From positions 1 through 64,000 of the forward strand of contig NZ_JAJUWU010000014.1 of the NCBI RefSeq assembly GCF_021390325.1: a stretch of 64,000 nucleotides of DNA, written 5' to 3'. A program made the position numbers and the translations under genes. Origin of the DNA: Jiella avicenniae. Its GTDB lineage: Bacteria > Pseudomonadota > Alphaproteobacteria > Rhizobiales > Rhizobiaceae. The notes beneath the pieces were generated by a model. The model was given only the letters and a program-made list of their open reading frames with translations. It was not told the DNA's origin and ran no database searches. Within the stretch, counting starts at the first letter, position 1. Each line of letters begins with the position of its first letter. Below, one piece after another: positions 9,456-19,067 of this stretch.

Positions 9456-10790
9456 CTACCGAGGCGCCATGCCGTTGCTTCCGAGCACTTCGCCGACGAG
9501 ATAGAGCGAGCCGCAGATCAGGAAGCGCGGCGCGGGCGAGGCCTGCCAATTGGCCGAGACGAGCCGGATCGCCTCCTCGACGGAATTGGCGGGCTCGGCG
9601 TCGAGGCCGGCCTCGATCGCCGCGTCGGCGAGTTCGTCCGGATCGATGCCCGCTTCGCTCACCGTGATCGGCACGGTGAAGACCCGCCGCGCCATGCCCG
9701 CGAAGGCCGAGAAGAAGCCCACCGGCTCCTTGGTGTTGATCATCCCCGCGATCAGGAACAGCGGCCGCTGCACCCGCTCTTCCATGTCGGCGAGGGTTTC
9801 GGCGATGGCAACGCCCGCGCCGGGATTGTGACCGCCGTCGATCCAGATTTCGGCGCCGGCAGCAGCGATTTCGAGGAGCGGCCCCTCGGTGATGCGCTGC
9901 ATCCGGCCGAACCATTCGACGTTCGACAGCCCTTCTTCCACCGCGGCGTCGGAGGGCGGGAACGGGCTCTTGCGCAGCGCGGCGATCGCGGTCGCGGCAT
10001 TGCCGATCTGGTGGCGGCCCGGCAGACGCGGCAGCGGCAGGTCGAGAAGGCCGATCTCGTCCTGATAGACCATCCGGCCATGCTCTTCGTAGGCGAAGAA
10101 ATCCTGACCGTAGACGGAGACCGGCGCGCCGACGCGATCGGCGATGCTGGTGAGGACTTCGAGCGCAACCTCTTCGGCCTGCTGGCCGATGACCAGGGGG
10201 ATGCCAGGCTTGATGATCCCGCCCTTTTCGGCGGCGATGAGTTCCACACGGTCGCCGAGAAAGGACTGGTGGTCGAGCGAGATGGGGGTGATCACGCTGA
10301 CGGCGGGTCTGGCGATGACGTTGGTGGCGTCGAAGCGCCCGCCGAGCCCCACCTCGACGATGGCGACGTCGGCCGGATGTTCGGAGAAGAGCAGGAAGGT
10401 GACGGCCGTCAGGATCTCGAACACGGTGATCGGCTTGCCGTCATTGGCCTTCGCCGCGACCCTCACCGCTTCTGCCAGCACTTGGTCGTCGACGAGGCGC
10501 GAGCCGCCCTGCGGGGCGGCGAGACGATAGCGCTCGTGCCAGTTGACGAGATGCGGCGAGGTGTGTGTGTGGACGCCCCGGCCGCCGGCTTCGAGGATCG
10601 CCCGCGCAAAGGCCGTGACGGAACCCTTGCCGTTCGTGCCCGCCACGTGGATGGTCGGCGGCAGCCGCAGATGCGGATCGCCGAGCGCCGTCAGAAGCCG
10701 GGCGATACGCTCCAGCGTGAGGTCGAAGCCCTTGGGATGGCGACCGAGAAGCGTTTCGATTTCGGCTGCGGCGAGTGAAGTCGTGGTCAT
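9456..10790 (-). CDS. folC: Bifunctional folylpolyglutamate/dihydrofolate synthase
   Basis: FolC joins dihydropteroate with glutamate to make dihydrofolate and then adds further glutamates to folates, retaining them in the cell. The 444-residue Mur-ligase-like protein has the P-loop GTNGKGS (residues 51-57), GLGGRFDATNV and the DGGHNPGA region of the C-terminal domain. It is the last gene of the minus-strand run trpF-trpB-...-trpA-accD-folC. It is 45 bp or less downstream of accD and faces the DUF2937 gene tail to tail. No strong intrinsic terminator is visible in the 107 bp between them. Confidence 0.95.
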   Translation of the reverse strand: MTTTSLAAAEIETLLGRHPKGFDLTLERIARLLTALGDPHLRLPPTIHVAGTNGKGSVTAFARAILEAGGRGVHTHTSPHLVNWHERYRLAAPQGGSRLVDDQVLAEAVRVAAKANDGKPITVFEILTAVTFLLFSEHPADVAIVEVGLGGRFDATNVIARPAVSVITPISLDHQSFLGDRVELIAAEKGGIIKPGIPLVIGQQAEEVALEVLTSIADRVGAPVSVYGQDFFAYEEHGRMVYQDEIGLLDLPLPRLPGRHQIGNAATAIAALRKSPFPPSDAAVEEGLSNVEWFGRMQRITEGPLLEIAAAGAEIWIDGGHNPGAGVAIAETLADMEERVQRPLFLIAGMINTKEPVGFFSAFAGMARRVFTVPITVSEAGIDPDELADAAIEAGLDAEPANSVEEAIRLVSANWQASPAPRFLICGSLYLVGEVLGSNGMAPR

Positions 10791-10835
10791 CGCGGCGTGT
10801 TACGCCAGCCCTTCCGTCGATGCAAAAGGATAGGT

Positions 10836-11801
10836 TCAGTGCGCTGCGGCGTTTTCGCGCTGCTCCGTCTCGCCCCGCTGTTCCCCGCCGTCGCCCGCGA
10901 ACGTCTCAGCCTCGTCGGCGTCGTTCCCGATGAGGCGGGCGACCTCCGGCGCGGGGGTCCGGGTGAGAAGCTTCAGCAGCGTCGCGATGCGGCTCTTCAG
11001 CTGCTGGCGCGGCACCACCATGTCGACCATGCCGTGTTCCATCAGATATTCCGCCCGCTGGAAGCCGTCGGGAAGCTTCTCGCGGATCGTCTGCTCGATC
11101 ACCCGGGCGCCGGCAAAGCCGATCACCGCGCCCGGCTCCGCAATGTGCACGTCCCCCAGCATGGCATAGGAGGCCGAAACGCCGCCCGCCGTCGGATTGG
11201 TCAGGACGACGATGTAGGGAAGCCCCGCCTCCTTCAGCATCTCCACCGCGACGGTGGTACGCGGCAGCTGCATCAAGGACAGGATGCCCTCCTGCATGCG
11301 CGCGCCGCCGGACGCGGAGAACAGCACCAGAGGCCGCTTCTCGGCGATGGCCGTCTCGAAGCCCCTGATGATCGCCTCGCCGGCGACCATGCCGAGCGAA
11401 CCGCCCATGAAGGCGAAATCCTGCACCGTCGCGACGACCGGCAGGCCCTCGATCGAGCCCTTGCCGACGATGACGGCGTCGTCCATCTCGGCCTTCGCGC
11501 GGTTTTCCTTCAGCCGGTCGACGTAACGCTTCTGGTCGCGGAACTTCAGAGGATCGACCGCCGCCGTCGGCAGCTCGACGAGGTCGTAGACGCCGTCGTC
11601 GAAGAAGTGGGCGAGCCGGTCCTTGGCCCTGATGCGCATGTGGAAACCGGAGGACGGCACCACCCACTGATTGGCTTCGAGATCCTTGTGGAAGACCATC
11701 TCGCCGGTCTCGGGACATTTGATCCACAGATTTTCCGGTACCTGACGCGTGGCCAGAAGGCTGGAGATCTTCGGGCGGACGTAGTTGGTGATCCAGTTCA
11801 C
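10836..11801 (-). CDS. accD: Acetyl-CoA carboxylase carboxyltransferase subunit beta
   Basis: This is the beta subunit of the carboxyltransferase half of acetyl-CoA carboxylase, which makes malonyl-CoA for fatty-acid synthesis together with AccA, AccB and AccC. The crotonase-like core is complete ([31 protein letters not shown]). The N-terminal zinc ribbon keeps only the first cysteine (IKCPETGEM), which I recall as usual in Hyphomicrobiales. The frame is open to a TTG at 11837. I choose the GTG at 11801 because it gives the conserved beginning [10 protein letters not shown]. The last ~25 residues are Glu/Gln/Ala-rich and poorly conserved in appearance. Confidence 0.94.
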   Translation of the reverse strand: MNWITNYVRPKISSLLATRQVPENLWIKCPETGEMVFHKDLEANQWVVPSSGFHMRIRAKDRLAHFFDDGVYDLVELPTAAVDPLKFRDQKRYVDRLKENRAKAEMDDAVIVGKGSIEGLPVVATVQDFAFMGGSLGMVAGEAIIRGFETAIAEKRPLVLFSASGGARMQEGILSLMQLPRTTVAVEMLKEAGLPYIVVLTNPTAGGVSASYAMLGDVHIAEPGAVIGFAGARVIEQTIREKLPDGFQRAEYLMEHGMVDMVVPRQQLKSRIATLLKLLTRTPAPEVARLIGNDADEAETFAGDGGEQRGETEQRENAAAH

Positions 11802-11868
11802 GGGCGATGATCCGTCATTCGGGACTTGAAACGACAAAGGGGCATGGCCCCTTCAGATGGCCGTTAGG

Positions 11869-12696
11869 TCAGGCCTTGGCAAGGCGGGAGGTCCTGACGC
11901 CTTCCGCAAGCCGCGCGACGATGTCGGTGACGGCCTGCACCGCCGGCGTGCCGCCCGGCTGAAGCGAGGCCTCGATCGCCGAAACCAGGGCCGAGCCGAC
12001 GACGACGCCGTCTGCGCCGCGTCCGATCTCGGCCGCCTGTTCGGCGCTTCGGACACCGAAACCGACGCAGACCGGCAGATCGGTATGCCGCTTGATCCGC
12101 TCGACCGCCGCCGCGACCTTGGCCGCATCGGGCGCGGCCGAGCCGGTGATGCCGGTGATCGAGACGTAGTAGACGAAGCCGGAGGTGTTTTTGAGAACGG
12201 CCGGCAGGCGCTTGTCGTCGGTTGTCGGCGTCGCCAGCCGGATGAAGTTGAGCCCGGCGTCGAGGGCCGGCAGGCACAGTTCGTCGTCCATCTCCGGCGG
12301 CAGGTCGACGACGATCAGCCCGTCGACGCCGGCCGCGAGCGCATCCGCCACGAAGGCGTCGACGCCGTAGATGTAGATCGGGTTGAAATAGCCCATCAGG
12401 ATGATCGGGGTCTCTGCGTCGCCCTGCCGGAAGTCCTTCACCAGCGACAGCGTCTTCTTCAGGCTCTCGCCGGCCTTGAGCGCGCGCAGGCCGGCCTTCT
12501 GGATCGCCGGCCCGTCAGCCATCGGATCGGAAAACGGCATGCCGAGTTCGATCACGTCGGCGCCGGCGCCGGGAAGCCCCCGGACGACTTCGAGCGCCGT
12601 CTCGTGATCCGGATCGCCCGCCATGACGAAGGTGACGAGGGCGGGCCGGGCTTCCTCTTTCAGCTTGGCGAAACGGGCTTCGATGCGGGTCGTCAT
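11869..12696 (-). CDS. trpA: Tryptophan synthase alpha chain
   Basis: TrpA cleaves indole-3-glycerol phosphate to indole and glyceraldehyde-3-phosphate; indole is channelled to TrpB. The 275-residue TIM barrel has the catalytic glutamate in [11 protein letters not shown] (E50) and the catalytic aspartate in MADGPAIQ (D61). The phosphate-binding GFGVRSAEQ and ADGVVVGSA loops are also present. The ATG at 12696 is the only reasonable start. It is separated from trpB by cutA and a toxin-antitoxin pair rather than following it directly, and accD lies 67 bp downstream. Confidence 0.97.
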   Translation of the reverse strand: MTTRIEARFAKLKEEARPALVTFVMAGDPDHETALEVVRGLPGAGADVIELGMPFSDPMADGPAIQKAGLRALKAGESLKKTLSLVKDFRQGDAETPIILMGYFNPIYIYGVDAFVADALAAGVDGLIVVDLPPEMDDELCLPALDAGLNFIRLATPTTDDKRLPAVLKNTSGFVYYVSITGITGSAAPDAAKVAAAVERIKRHTDLPVCVGFGVRSAEQAAEIGRGADGVVVGSALVSAIEASLQPGGTPAVQAVTDIVARLAEGVRTSRLAKA

Positions 12697-12913
12697 GGGA
12701 AACTTTCGAAGAGGGCGTCCGGCAGCGGCGATCGCCGGGCACCCGACATTTTGAAAATCGCGCTGGATGTGAAGGGGTTCTTACGCCATCCGGCAAGGCC
12801 CTGCCAAGCCGGGCCGGCCGGCTCTGGGCGCTCCACCCGGCGATGCTGCCGACAAGTGGTGCCGGCGGAAGCGCCTTACGGTCGTTTGCCGGGCGCCGAA
12901 GCCTGCCCGACGA

Positions 12914-13240
12914 TCAGCCCGCCCGGCAGCTGTCCGCCACCCAGGCCGCAGTCGCCGCGTCGGCGAAATCGACCCTGAAGCCGAAGATCGCCGGCGTCTC
13001 GTAGGGATGCGCCTCGCGGATCACGCTGGCGCAGGCGTCGAACAGGCCGGCCCGCGTCTTGACGATCAACCGCCACTCGTCCTGACGCTCGCGCTTGCCC
13101 TTCCACCAGAAGCGGCTGTCCACTTCCTTGACCGGAATGTTGCAGCAGGCCGCGAGCTTCTCGTCGAGCAGCTTGCTGGCGATCTCCCGCGCATCGAGCA
13201 GCGAGGGACAGGTGACGTGGATTTCGACGATGTCGGTCAA
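12914..13240 (-). CDS. cutA: Divalent-cation tolerance protein CutA
   Basis: A 108-residue CutA1-family protein, a small trimeric cytoplasmic protein linked to copper and other divalent metal tolerance; its biochemical role is still unclear. Family features are the N-terminal VEIHVTCPS strand, KLAACCNIPV (residues about 29-38), FWWKGK and the end of the fold in HPYETPAIFGF. The start is TTG at 13240, preceded by GGGAG six bases upstream, a good ribosome binding site. It lies between the toxin gene and trpA on the same strand, an unusual place for it within a trp cluster. Confidence 0.93.
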   Translation of the reverse strand: MTDIVEIHVTCPSLLDAREIASKLLDEKLAACCNIPVKEVDSRFWWKGKRERQDEWRLIVKTRAGLFDACASVIREAHPYETPAIFGFRVDFADAATAAWVADSCRAG

Positions 13241-13273
13241 AGTGCACTCCCGGAACGGGTTTCCTGCGTGGTT

Positions 13274-13558
13274 TTACGGCCAGTCCTCGGACCGGCCGGC
13301 GCGCTGGTCCCACACGCGAATGATCTCGACCCTGTCGTTGCGCACGACGTAGACGAACATGAACGGCGTCCGCCCGAGAACGATCTCGCGGGTGTTTTCT
13401 TCAGCCTGCCGGCCAGCGAACGGATGATCCCTCAGCGTCTGATGCGTCTTTTCGAACTGAAGGCGGGCCTTGAGGGCCCCATCCGGAAAAATCTGCTCGT
13501 AGTACCGCCGAAACCAGCCGAGATCGGCAAGTGCGCGCGGCAGGAAAACGACGTCCAT
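13274..13558 (-). CDS. ParE/RelE-family toxin
   Basis: A 94-residue protein of the RelE/ParE fold: an N-terminal strand-helix (VVFLPRALADLGWFRRYY), a middle R-E-I-V-L segment and the typical ending PFMFVYVVRNDRVEIIRVWDQR. Relatives poison either DNA gyrase (ParE) or translating ribosomes (RelE); which applies here cannot be read from the sequence. Its ATG overlaps the antitoxin stop by one base (TGATG at 13556-13560), so the two are translationally coupled with the antitoxin first, the normal order. The pair is inserted between trpB and cutA. Confidence 0.88.
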   Translation of the reverse strand: MDVVFLPRALADLGWFRRYYEQIFPDGALKARLQFEKTHQTLRDHPFAGRQAEENTREIVLGRTPFMFVYVVRNDRVEIIRVWDQRAGRSEDWP

Positions 13559-13836
13559 CAGCGCGGAAAGACATCAGGCTCCGGGGACGGAAGTTCGTCC
13601 GCCGTTCCCCAGCTTTCGACCCACCGCAAGACGGCCGCCTCGGAGATGAAGACGCCGTCGTCGGCCTCCTTCAATGCCTGGCGGATGGCTTCGCGCTTGA
13701 GCTTGCGACCCGAAAGATATTGCGCAATCGCCTCTTCGGCGACTTCGGCCGGCGTCTGGTTGGACAGCCGCGCTTCCGCTTCGAGATCCGCCTTCACGGA
13801 AGGCTCGAGCGGAACGGATAAGTCGACTAATGCCAT
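13558..13836 (-). CDS. Ribbon-helix-helix antitoxin of the ParD/CopG type
   Basis: A 92-residue partner of the adjacent toxin. The N-terminal ~45 residues (LSVPLEPSVKADLEAEARL followed by TPAEVAEEAI) fit a ribbon-helix-helix DNA-binding domain, which in such modules binds the operon promoter and autoregulates it. The rest (from about residue 45) is a charged and probably flexible toxin-neutralising tail. AAGGAG lies just before the ATG at 13836. The 66-bp gap to the trpB stop could hold its own promoter. Transcription from trpFB would otherwise reach it as well. Confidence 0.85.
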   Translation of the reverse strand: MALVDLSVPLEPSVKADLEAEARLSNQTPAEVAEEAIAQYLSGRKLKREAIRQALKEADDGVFISEAAVLRWVESWGTADELPSPEPDVFPR

Positions 13837-13902
13837 CGAGCAGCTCCTTCCAAATGCAGATCGAGCCGGCGCAACGGATGCGGTGCGCGAGGTTCGCCCC
13901 TC

Positions 13903-15116
<1,214 letters not shown>

Positions 15117-15120
<4 letters not shown>

Positions 15121-15782
15121 GGCGTTGGGCCTTTCTCGCTGGCGATCCGGTCCAGCTCGTCGAAGAAGGTGGCGATGCGGCCGACGTCCTTGATCCCCGG
15201 CGCGCTTTCGACCCCGGAAGAAACGTCGATGCCGGAGGGCCTTGCGACACGCAGCGCCTCGGCGACGTTTCCGGCGTCGATCCCTCCGGAAAGCATGTAG
15301 GCGAGATCCGGGTCAAGGGCAGCGAGGAGCCGCCAGTCGAAGGAGACGCCGTTGCCGCCCGGCAGGTTCGATCCCTTGGGGCGCTTGGAATCGAGCAGGA
15401 TGCGATCGGCGACGCCGCGATAGGCCGCGACGGCATCGAGATCGGCGGCTTCCGCGACCGGCAGCGCCTTCATGACACGCAGCCCGGTGTGTGCCTTGAT
15501 TTCGGCAACCCGCTCCGGCGTCTCCCTGCCGTGAAGCTGCAGCCAGTCCGGCCGCACCTCCTCGGCGAAGCGGGCGATCAGTTCGTCGTCGGGATCAACG
15601 GTAACGATAACGGTCTCCGCCCGGCCCGCAACGAGGCGCACCAGTTCGGCCATCGGCTCGACATCCAGATGCCGCGGGCTTTTGGCGAAATGCACGAAGC
15701 CGACATGGCTGGCACCGCGCGAAAGCGCGACTTCGAGCGTCTCGGGCGTGGAGAGCCCGCAGATTTTTGCTTCCGGACGCAT
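15117..15782 (-). CDS. trpF: Phosphoribosylanthranilate isomerase
   Basis: TrpF performs the Amadori rearrangement of phosphoribosylanthranilate in tryptophan synthesis. The 221-residue TIM barrel has the N-terminal KICGL (catalytic base cysteine C8), the LQLHG strand, the acid aspartate in ILLDSK, and the phosphate-binding LSGGID and DVSSGVE loops. It is the first trp gene of the cluster. Only 33 bp separate it from the stop of the AT-rich orphan gene upstream. Its promoter must therefore lie within or upstream of that orphan, unless the short gap contains one. Confidence 0.96.
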
Positions 15783-15815
15783 AATGTGGAGCCCTGACGA
15801 TTTTAACAGAGCGAG

Positions 15816-16409
15816 CTAAATGACCAACGCGCCCAACTCGTCCTCCACCATTCGCACATGATGACGCAAGACGCCTGCTGAAGAATTTGTCCCACTCCAA
15901 AATGCCTTACCTGCGGATGAGTCCAAAATCCCAAATCGGACACCCCCGAGGTGCGGGAAGGCCTCTTGCAATAAGATGATTCCAGCGCCTGCCTTCTCTC
16001 GATTCAGCCTACCGTTTCGCCGTGGATAAACGGCAATGATCTTCGTTTCCGCACCCTTCGTAAGACCTATTTCCGGTTCAATTGACAAAGAAAAATAGCC
16101 GTTTGGGGATTTCCATACTGCCTTTTCGGGCTCGAACCGCTCACCTTTTTGAGCGGATAGCCACGAAGAAACCTCCGCTATAACGCTCGCATTTGTTTCG
16201 ACGGCGTTCGGTAACGAGGCTTGTTGGACTTTTTTTATCAGTAAATTTAGATCGCACTCCGCGGAAAGCAGTTCAGAAACACCACGCCGTGATGGTCCGT
16301 AGAAGTCTTTTCCACCACCGCCTCCGTATCGTGATAAATCTTTGATATTGTTGCCGATATCCTGGGTAAGGAACTTCAAAAAAGTTGCAAAATGCATTTG
16401 TGTTGGCAT
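15816..16409 (-). CDS. AT-rich orphan protein of unknown function
   Basis: I do not recognise this 197-residue protein. The start is well supported: GGAGG lies six bases before the ATG at 16409. It has no signal peptide or membrane segment. A glycine run (GGGGGKDFYGPSRRG, about residues 29-43) follows a short N-terminal helix. The C-terminal half looks like an alpha/beta fold (YFSLSIEPEIGL, TKIIAVYPRRNGR, AGIILLQEAF). Base composition is clearly more AT-rich than all neighbours, from about 15790 to 16480, including the flanks, and codon choice is less biased to G/C third positions. This suggests recent acquisition. It sits between the peptidase gene and trpF, all on the minus strand. Confidence 0.75.
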   Translation of the reverse strand: MPTQMHFATFLKFLTQDIGNNIKDLSRYGGGGGKDFYGPSRRGVSELLSAECDLNLLIKKVQQASLPNAVETNASVIAEVSSWLSAQKGERFEPEKAVWKSPNGYFSLSIEPEIGLTKGAETKIIAVYPRRNGRLNREKAGAGIILLQEAFPHLGGVRFGILDSSAGKAFWSGTNSSAGVLRHHVRMVEDELGALVI

Positions 16410-16469
16410 GGCTACCTCCGTGATTCATTATTTATATCAAATACTAGGATTCACGAACAGATAGCGAAC

Positions 16470-17474
16470 TTAAATACTAACCGCATGCAGCCCCGACCCG
16501 TGCTGCTTCAGCCAGCTCTTCCCCGCCTCCATCTCAGGGCAGAGCTGCCGGCACAGCGCCCAGAATTTCGGACCGTGGTTCATCTCGCGAAAATGCGCGA
16601 CCTCGTGGGCGGCGAGATAGTCGAGAACGGAGGGCGGGGCCATGACGATGCGCCAGGAAAAGGCGAGGCGCCGGTCGTGGGTGCAGGAGCCCCAGCGGCT
16701 GGTCGTGTCCTTGATGGTGATGGCGCGGGGTTCGAGACCGACCGCCGCTGAATGACACTTCACCCTGTCGGCGAGATCGCGGCCTGCCTCGCGGCAGAGA
16801 AAGTCGAGGACCCGGCGGGAGAAATGCCTTTCTTCGCCGCCGACGAGAAGCTGCTGGCTGACTCCGGCCACGGCCGCATCGGCGCTCGTCACGGCTGCGG
16901 CATCCTCGCCGAGATCGCCCGGACCATCCAGGCTGCCGGCGTCCCGCGTGGCAGCGGCCCTGCCCGACGCTCTCTTCGCGCCGGCTGCCGGCGAGACCGG
17001 TGAAACCGCGAGTTCCATTCCCGCAGCCGAAAACAGATCGCCGTTCGCACCCGCGACGTCGGACGAACCCGACCGGGAAGCCCTCGTTTCGATCTCTGCG
17101 GGTTTTCCCGCGCTGGACGCGGCCTGATCGCCAAGCGCTTCCAGCCGCGTCACCAGCCGGCCGCCGCGATGGGTCAGCAGCGTCGGCTCGCCGCGCAGCG
17201 GGATGATCGCACCCGGCGCGATGACGACTCGGTCCGGCACGCGCGCGAGCCGCTCCTCGACCCAGCCGCGGTGGCGGTCGAGAAACCCCCGGATCTTGCG
17301 GGCCGACATGCCGCGCGGCACGGTGACGATCAGACCGCCGCCGCCCGGCGCGATGCGCATGATCATGCGCTTGGCGCGCGGATTCTGCCGGACGGTGAGC
17401 GGCAGCGGGCTACCCGCGACGTCGATCGTCTCGGGCAATGGCGGTTCTGGTTTGCGTCGCAGAAGCTGAGGCAT
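16470..17474 (-). CDS. M48-like (YgjP/DUF45) zinc metallopeptidase with a large inserted linker
   Basis: A 334-residue member of the YgjP/DUF45 family, predicted zinc metallopeptidases. The HEVAH motif is at 290-294 in LAAHEVAHFREMNHGPKFW, preceded by the family block TTSRWGSCTHDRRLAFSWR. The N-terminal part (residues 1-105, including IPLRGEPTLL) and C-terminal part (from about 207) are family-like. They are separated by about 95 residues rich in Ala, Gly, Ser and Asp (about 111-206) that normal ~240-residue members lack. I chose the ATG at 17474 because it begins directly at the conserved domain; the frame upstream is low-complexity and overlaps another gene. Substrates are unknown. Confidence 0.85.
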   Translation of the reverse strand: MPQLLRRKPEPPLPETIDVAGSPLPLTVRQNPRAKRMIMRIAPGGGGLIVTVPRGMSARKIRGFLDRHRGWVEERLARVPDRVVIAPGAIIPLRGEPTLLTHRGGRLVTRLEALGDQAASSAGKPAEIETRASRSGSSDVAGANGDLFSAAGMELAVSPVSPAAGAKRASGRAAATRDAGSLDGPGDLGEDAAAVTSADAAVAGVSQQLLVGGEERHFSRRVLDFLCREAGRDLADRVKCHSAAVGLEPRAITIKDTTSRWGSCTHDRRLAFSWRIVMAPPSVLDYLAAHEVAHFREMNHGPKFWALCRQLCPEMEAGKSWLKQHGSGLHAVSI

Positions 17475-17586
17475 CGAGCAAGGCGATCCGGCTTGTGTCT
17501 CCCGCCGGCGACGTGTGGCGGAAGCCGCTCGCGCGGCTTGCACCCCTTCCATTCGCCGACCGGCCCAGTCTAGCCCATAACGCGAA

Positions 17587-17614
17587 GCGGCGGCACCCCG
17601 GAGGATGCCGCCGC
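17587..17614 (-). terminator. Hairpin downstream of the DUF2852 gene
   Basis: A perfect 9-bp stem (17587-17595 with 17606-17614) around a 10-nt loop. A second small hairpin (17683-17689 with 17694-17700, ACTT loop) lies directly after the DUF2852 stop. Together they probably end the DUF2852 transcript, although neither is followed by a clean T-run. Confidence 0.5.
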
Positions 17615-17715
17615 GCAGTTCGATCAACAGGCGCCGTCGACGGTGATGACGGTCGGCGACGACCGCGTCGGCCGTGCATGTCCGGTGCGACTTCGCACCG
17701 TCTTCGGCCGGCAGA

Positions 17716-18156
17716 TCAGGCCGGATGGCCGTCGACGATCGGGCCGTCGTTGCGGCCGCTCTCGCGGCTCCTGCGGTCCCGCATGAACCTGTCGAACTCT
17801 TCCTGGTCCTTGGCCCGGCGAAGTTCGCGGGCATAAGCCTCGAATTCGGCGGCCGCCTCGTTCAGCCTGCGGCGCTCCTCGTCGAGCCGGCGAAGCTCCG
17901 TATCGCGCCAGTCGTCGAAGGCGACGTTGCCGGTGCGTTCGGCGGCGAAGGGCTGCTTGAAGCCCGAGCGTTTCATCGAAGACATGAACTTGTCCGTCGT
18001 TGTGTTGACGTCGCGCTTGAAGCCTTCGAGCCGCTCACCCCAAAGGATGTAGGCCAGCATCGCCAGACCGAGGGGCCACCACACGAAGAACCCGCCGACC
18101 ATCACGGCAATCGTCACCGGCGTCCAGGCCGGGCGGATCAGGGCTTGTGAAGTCAT
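17716..18156 (-). CDS. DUF2852 domain membrane protein
   Basis: A 145-residue protein of the DUF2852 family, found in alphaproteobacteria; function unknown. It has an N-terminal hydrophobic region (PVTIAVMVGGFFVWWPLGLA, about residues 12-31, continuing into MLAYILWG) that would make one or two membrane passes. A long charged helix rich in Arg/Glu (about 75-130), probably coiled coil, follows. The ATG at 18156 fits the conserved family start (TPVTIAVMVGG soon after). An earlier ATG at 18198 adds only unrelated sequence. The gene is transcribed alone, with hairpins after its stop. Confidence 0.88.
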   Translation of the reverse strand: MTSQALIRPAWTPVTIAVMVGGFFVWWPLGLAMLAYILWGERLEGFKRDVNTTTDKFMSSMKRSGFKQPFAAERTGNVAFDDWRDTELRRLDEERRRLNEAAAEFEAYARELRRAKDQEEFDRFMRDRRSRESGRNDGPIVDGHPA

Positions 18157-18619
18157 CGCAGTCACGTTCCTTTCGAATATGGCCGCGACAGAAAGCATCG
18201 CGGGAGAGCAACCTCTCGTTTGTTTTCGATGACAAACAGATGGTGAGAGATTTTTCGCCGTTCAATGGTTTTCGCGCGAAAATCGACCGACCGAACGCCG
18301 ATTTCGGCAAAGGCTCGCCGCGCGGATCGTCGCGAGGCCGGGCGCCCGTCCTCGTCGGCGGCGGAAGCATCAGGACGGCGAGGATGGCGATTGCCGGCCA
18401 GCACCGGCAGTGCACCGGGTTTCGGGCCTGCCTCGTCGTCCTTTCTTCGCCGGCTGCATGGGACGGGGCAAAAACCGGGTCCGTCCGCTTCGAGAACCTG
18501 GACCCGCCGCACCATTTCGTCGCAGGAGCGATGGACAGGGCCGACGAGATCACCATAATCCGGGAGGTCGCGGCGACGGACTGCGGCCTCTTTCGTCTGT
18601 TCGTTCGTCCCGGGCCCTC
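18157..18619. other. Intergenic region without a supported gene
   Basis: 463 bp between the DUF2852 gene (minus) and the VOC gene (plus), so it should contain both promoters. The part near 18160-18290 is slightly richer in A/T. Open frames here on both strands are Arg/Pro-rich and have no ribosome binding site or domain, so I regard them as spurious. Confidence 0.5.
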
Positions 18620-19027
18620 ATGAATTCGACCATCATCCCGACCCTCAGATACGCCAATGCCGGTGCGATGATCGGCTGGCTGTGCTCGGTCTTCGGCTTC
18701 GAGCGCCGCGCCGTGCACGAGAGCGAGGACGGCGGCGTACTCCATGCCGAACTCGTCCACGGGGACGGCATGGTGATGATCGGCGATGCCCGAAACGACG
18801 CGTTCGGCGCCTTTCAGGCGCCGCCGGACGACGCCAAGGTGACCCAGAGCCCCTATGTCGTCGTTGAGGACATCGACCAGCTCTACGCCGCGGTGCAAGC
18901 GGCCGGGGCGACCGTGGTGATGGACCTCGAGGACAAGGACTACGGCTCGCGCGAATTCTCCTGCCGCGATCCGGAAGGTCACCTTTGGAACTTCGGGACA
19001 TATGATCCGTGGCGGACCGGCGCGTGA
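18620..19027 (+). CDS. VOC (glyoxalase/bleomycin-resistance) family protein
   Basis: A 135-residue vicinal-oxygen-chelate fold protein. Features are an N-terminal strand-helix (PTLRYANAGAMIGWLCSVFG), a middle DGMVMIGD strand, and the second half ending in DKDYGSREFSCRDPEGHLW, the usual end of these paired beta-alpha-beta modules. The fold serves glyoxalases, dioxygenases and drug-binding proteins, and the substrate cannot be inferred. The ATG at 18620 gives the normal N-terminus for the family. No good ribosome binding site precedes it, so the exact start is less certain. Confidence 0.85.
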   Translation: MNSTIIPTLRYANAGAMIGWLCSVFGFERRAVHESEDGGVLHAELVHGDGMVMIGDARNDAFGAFQAPPDDAKVTQSPYVVVEDIDQLYAAVQAAGATVVMDLEDKDYGSREFSCRDPEGHLWNFGTYDPWRTGA

Positions 19028-19067
19028 CGACTGACGCCTGCGCGAACGGCTGAAGCGGAACCAGAGT

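Noticed and set aside
18147-18623. 158-codon open frame in the gap before the VOC gene
   Set aside because: It is partly antisense to the DUF2852 start region, Arg/Gly-rich, with no ribosome binding site.
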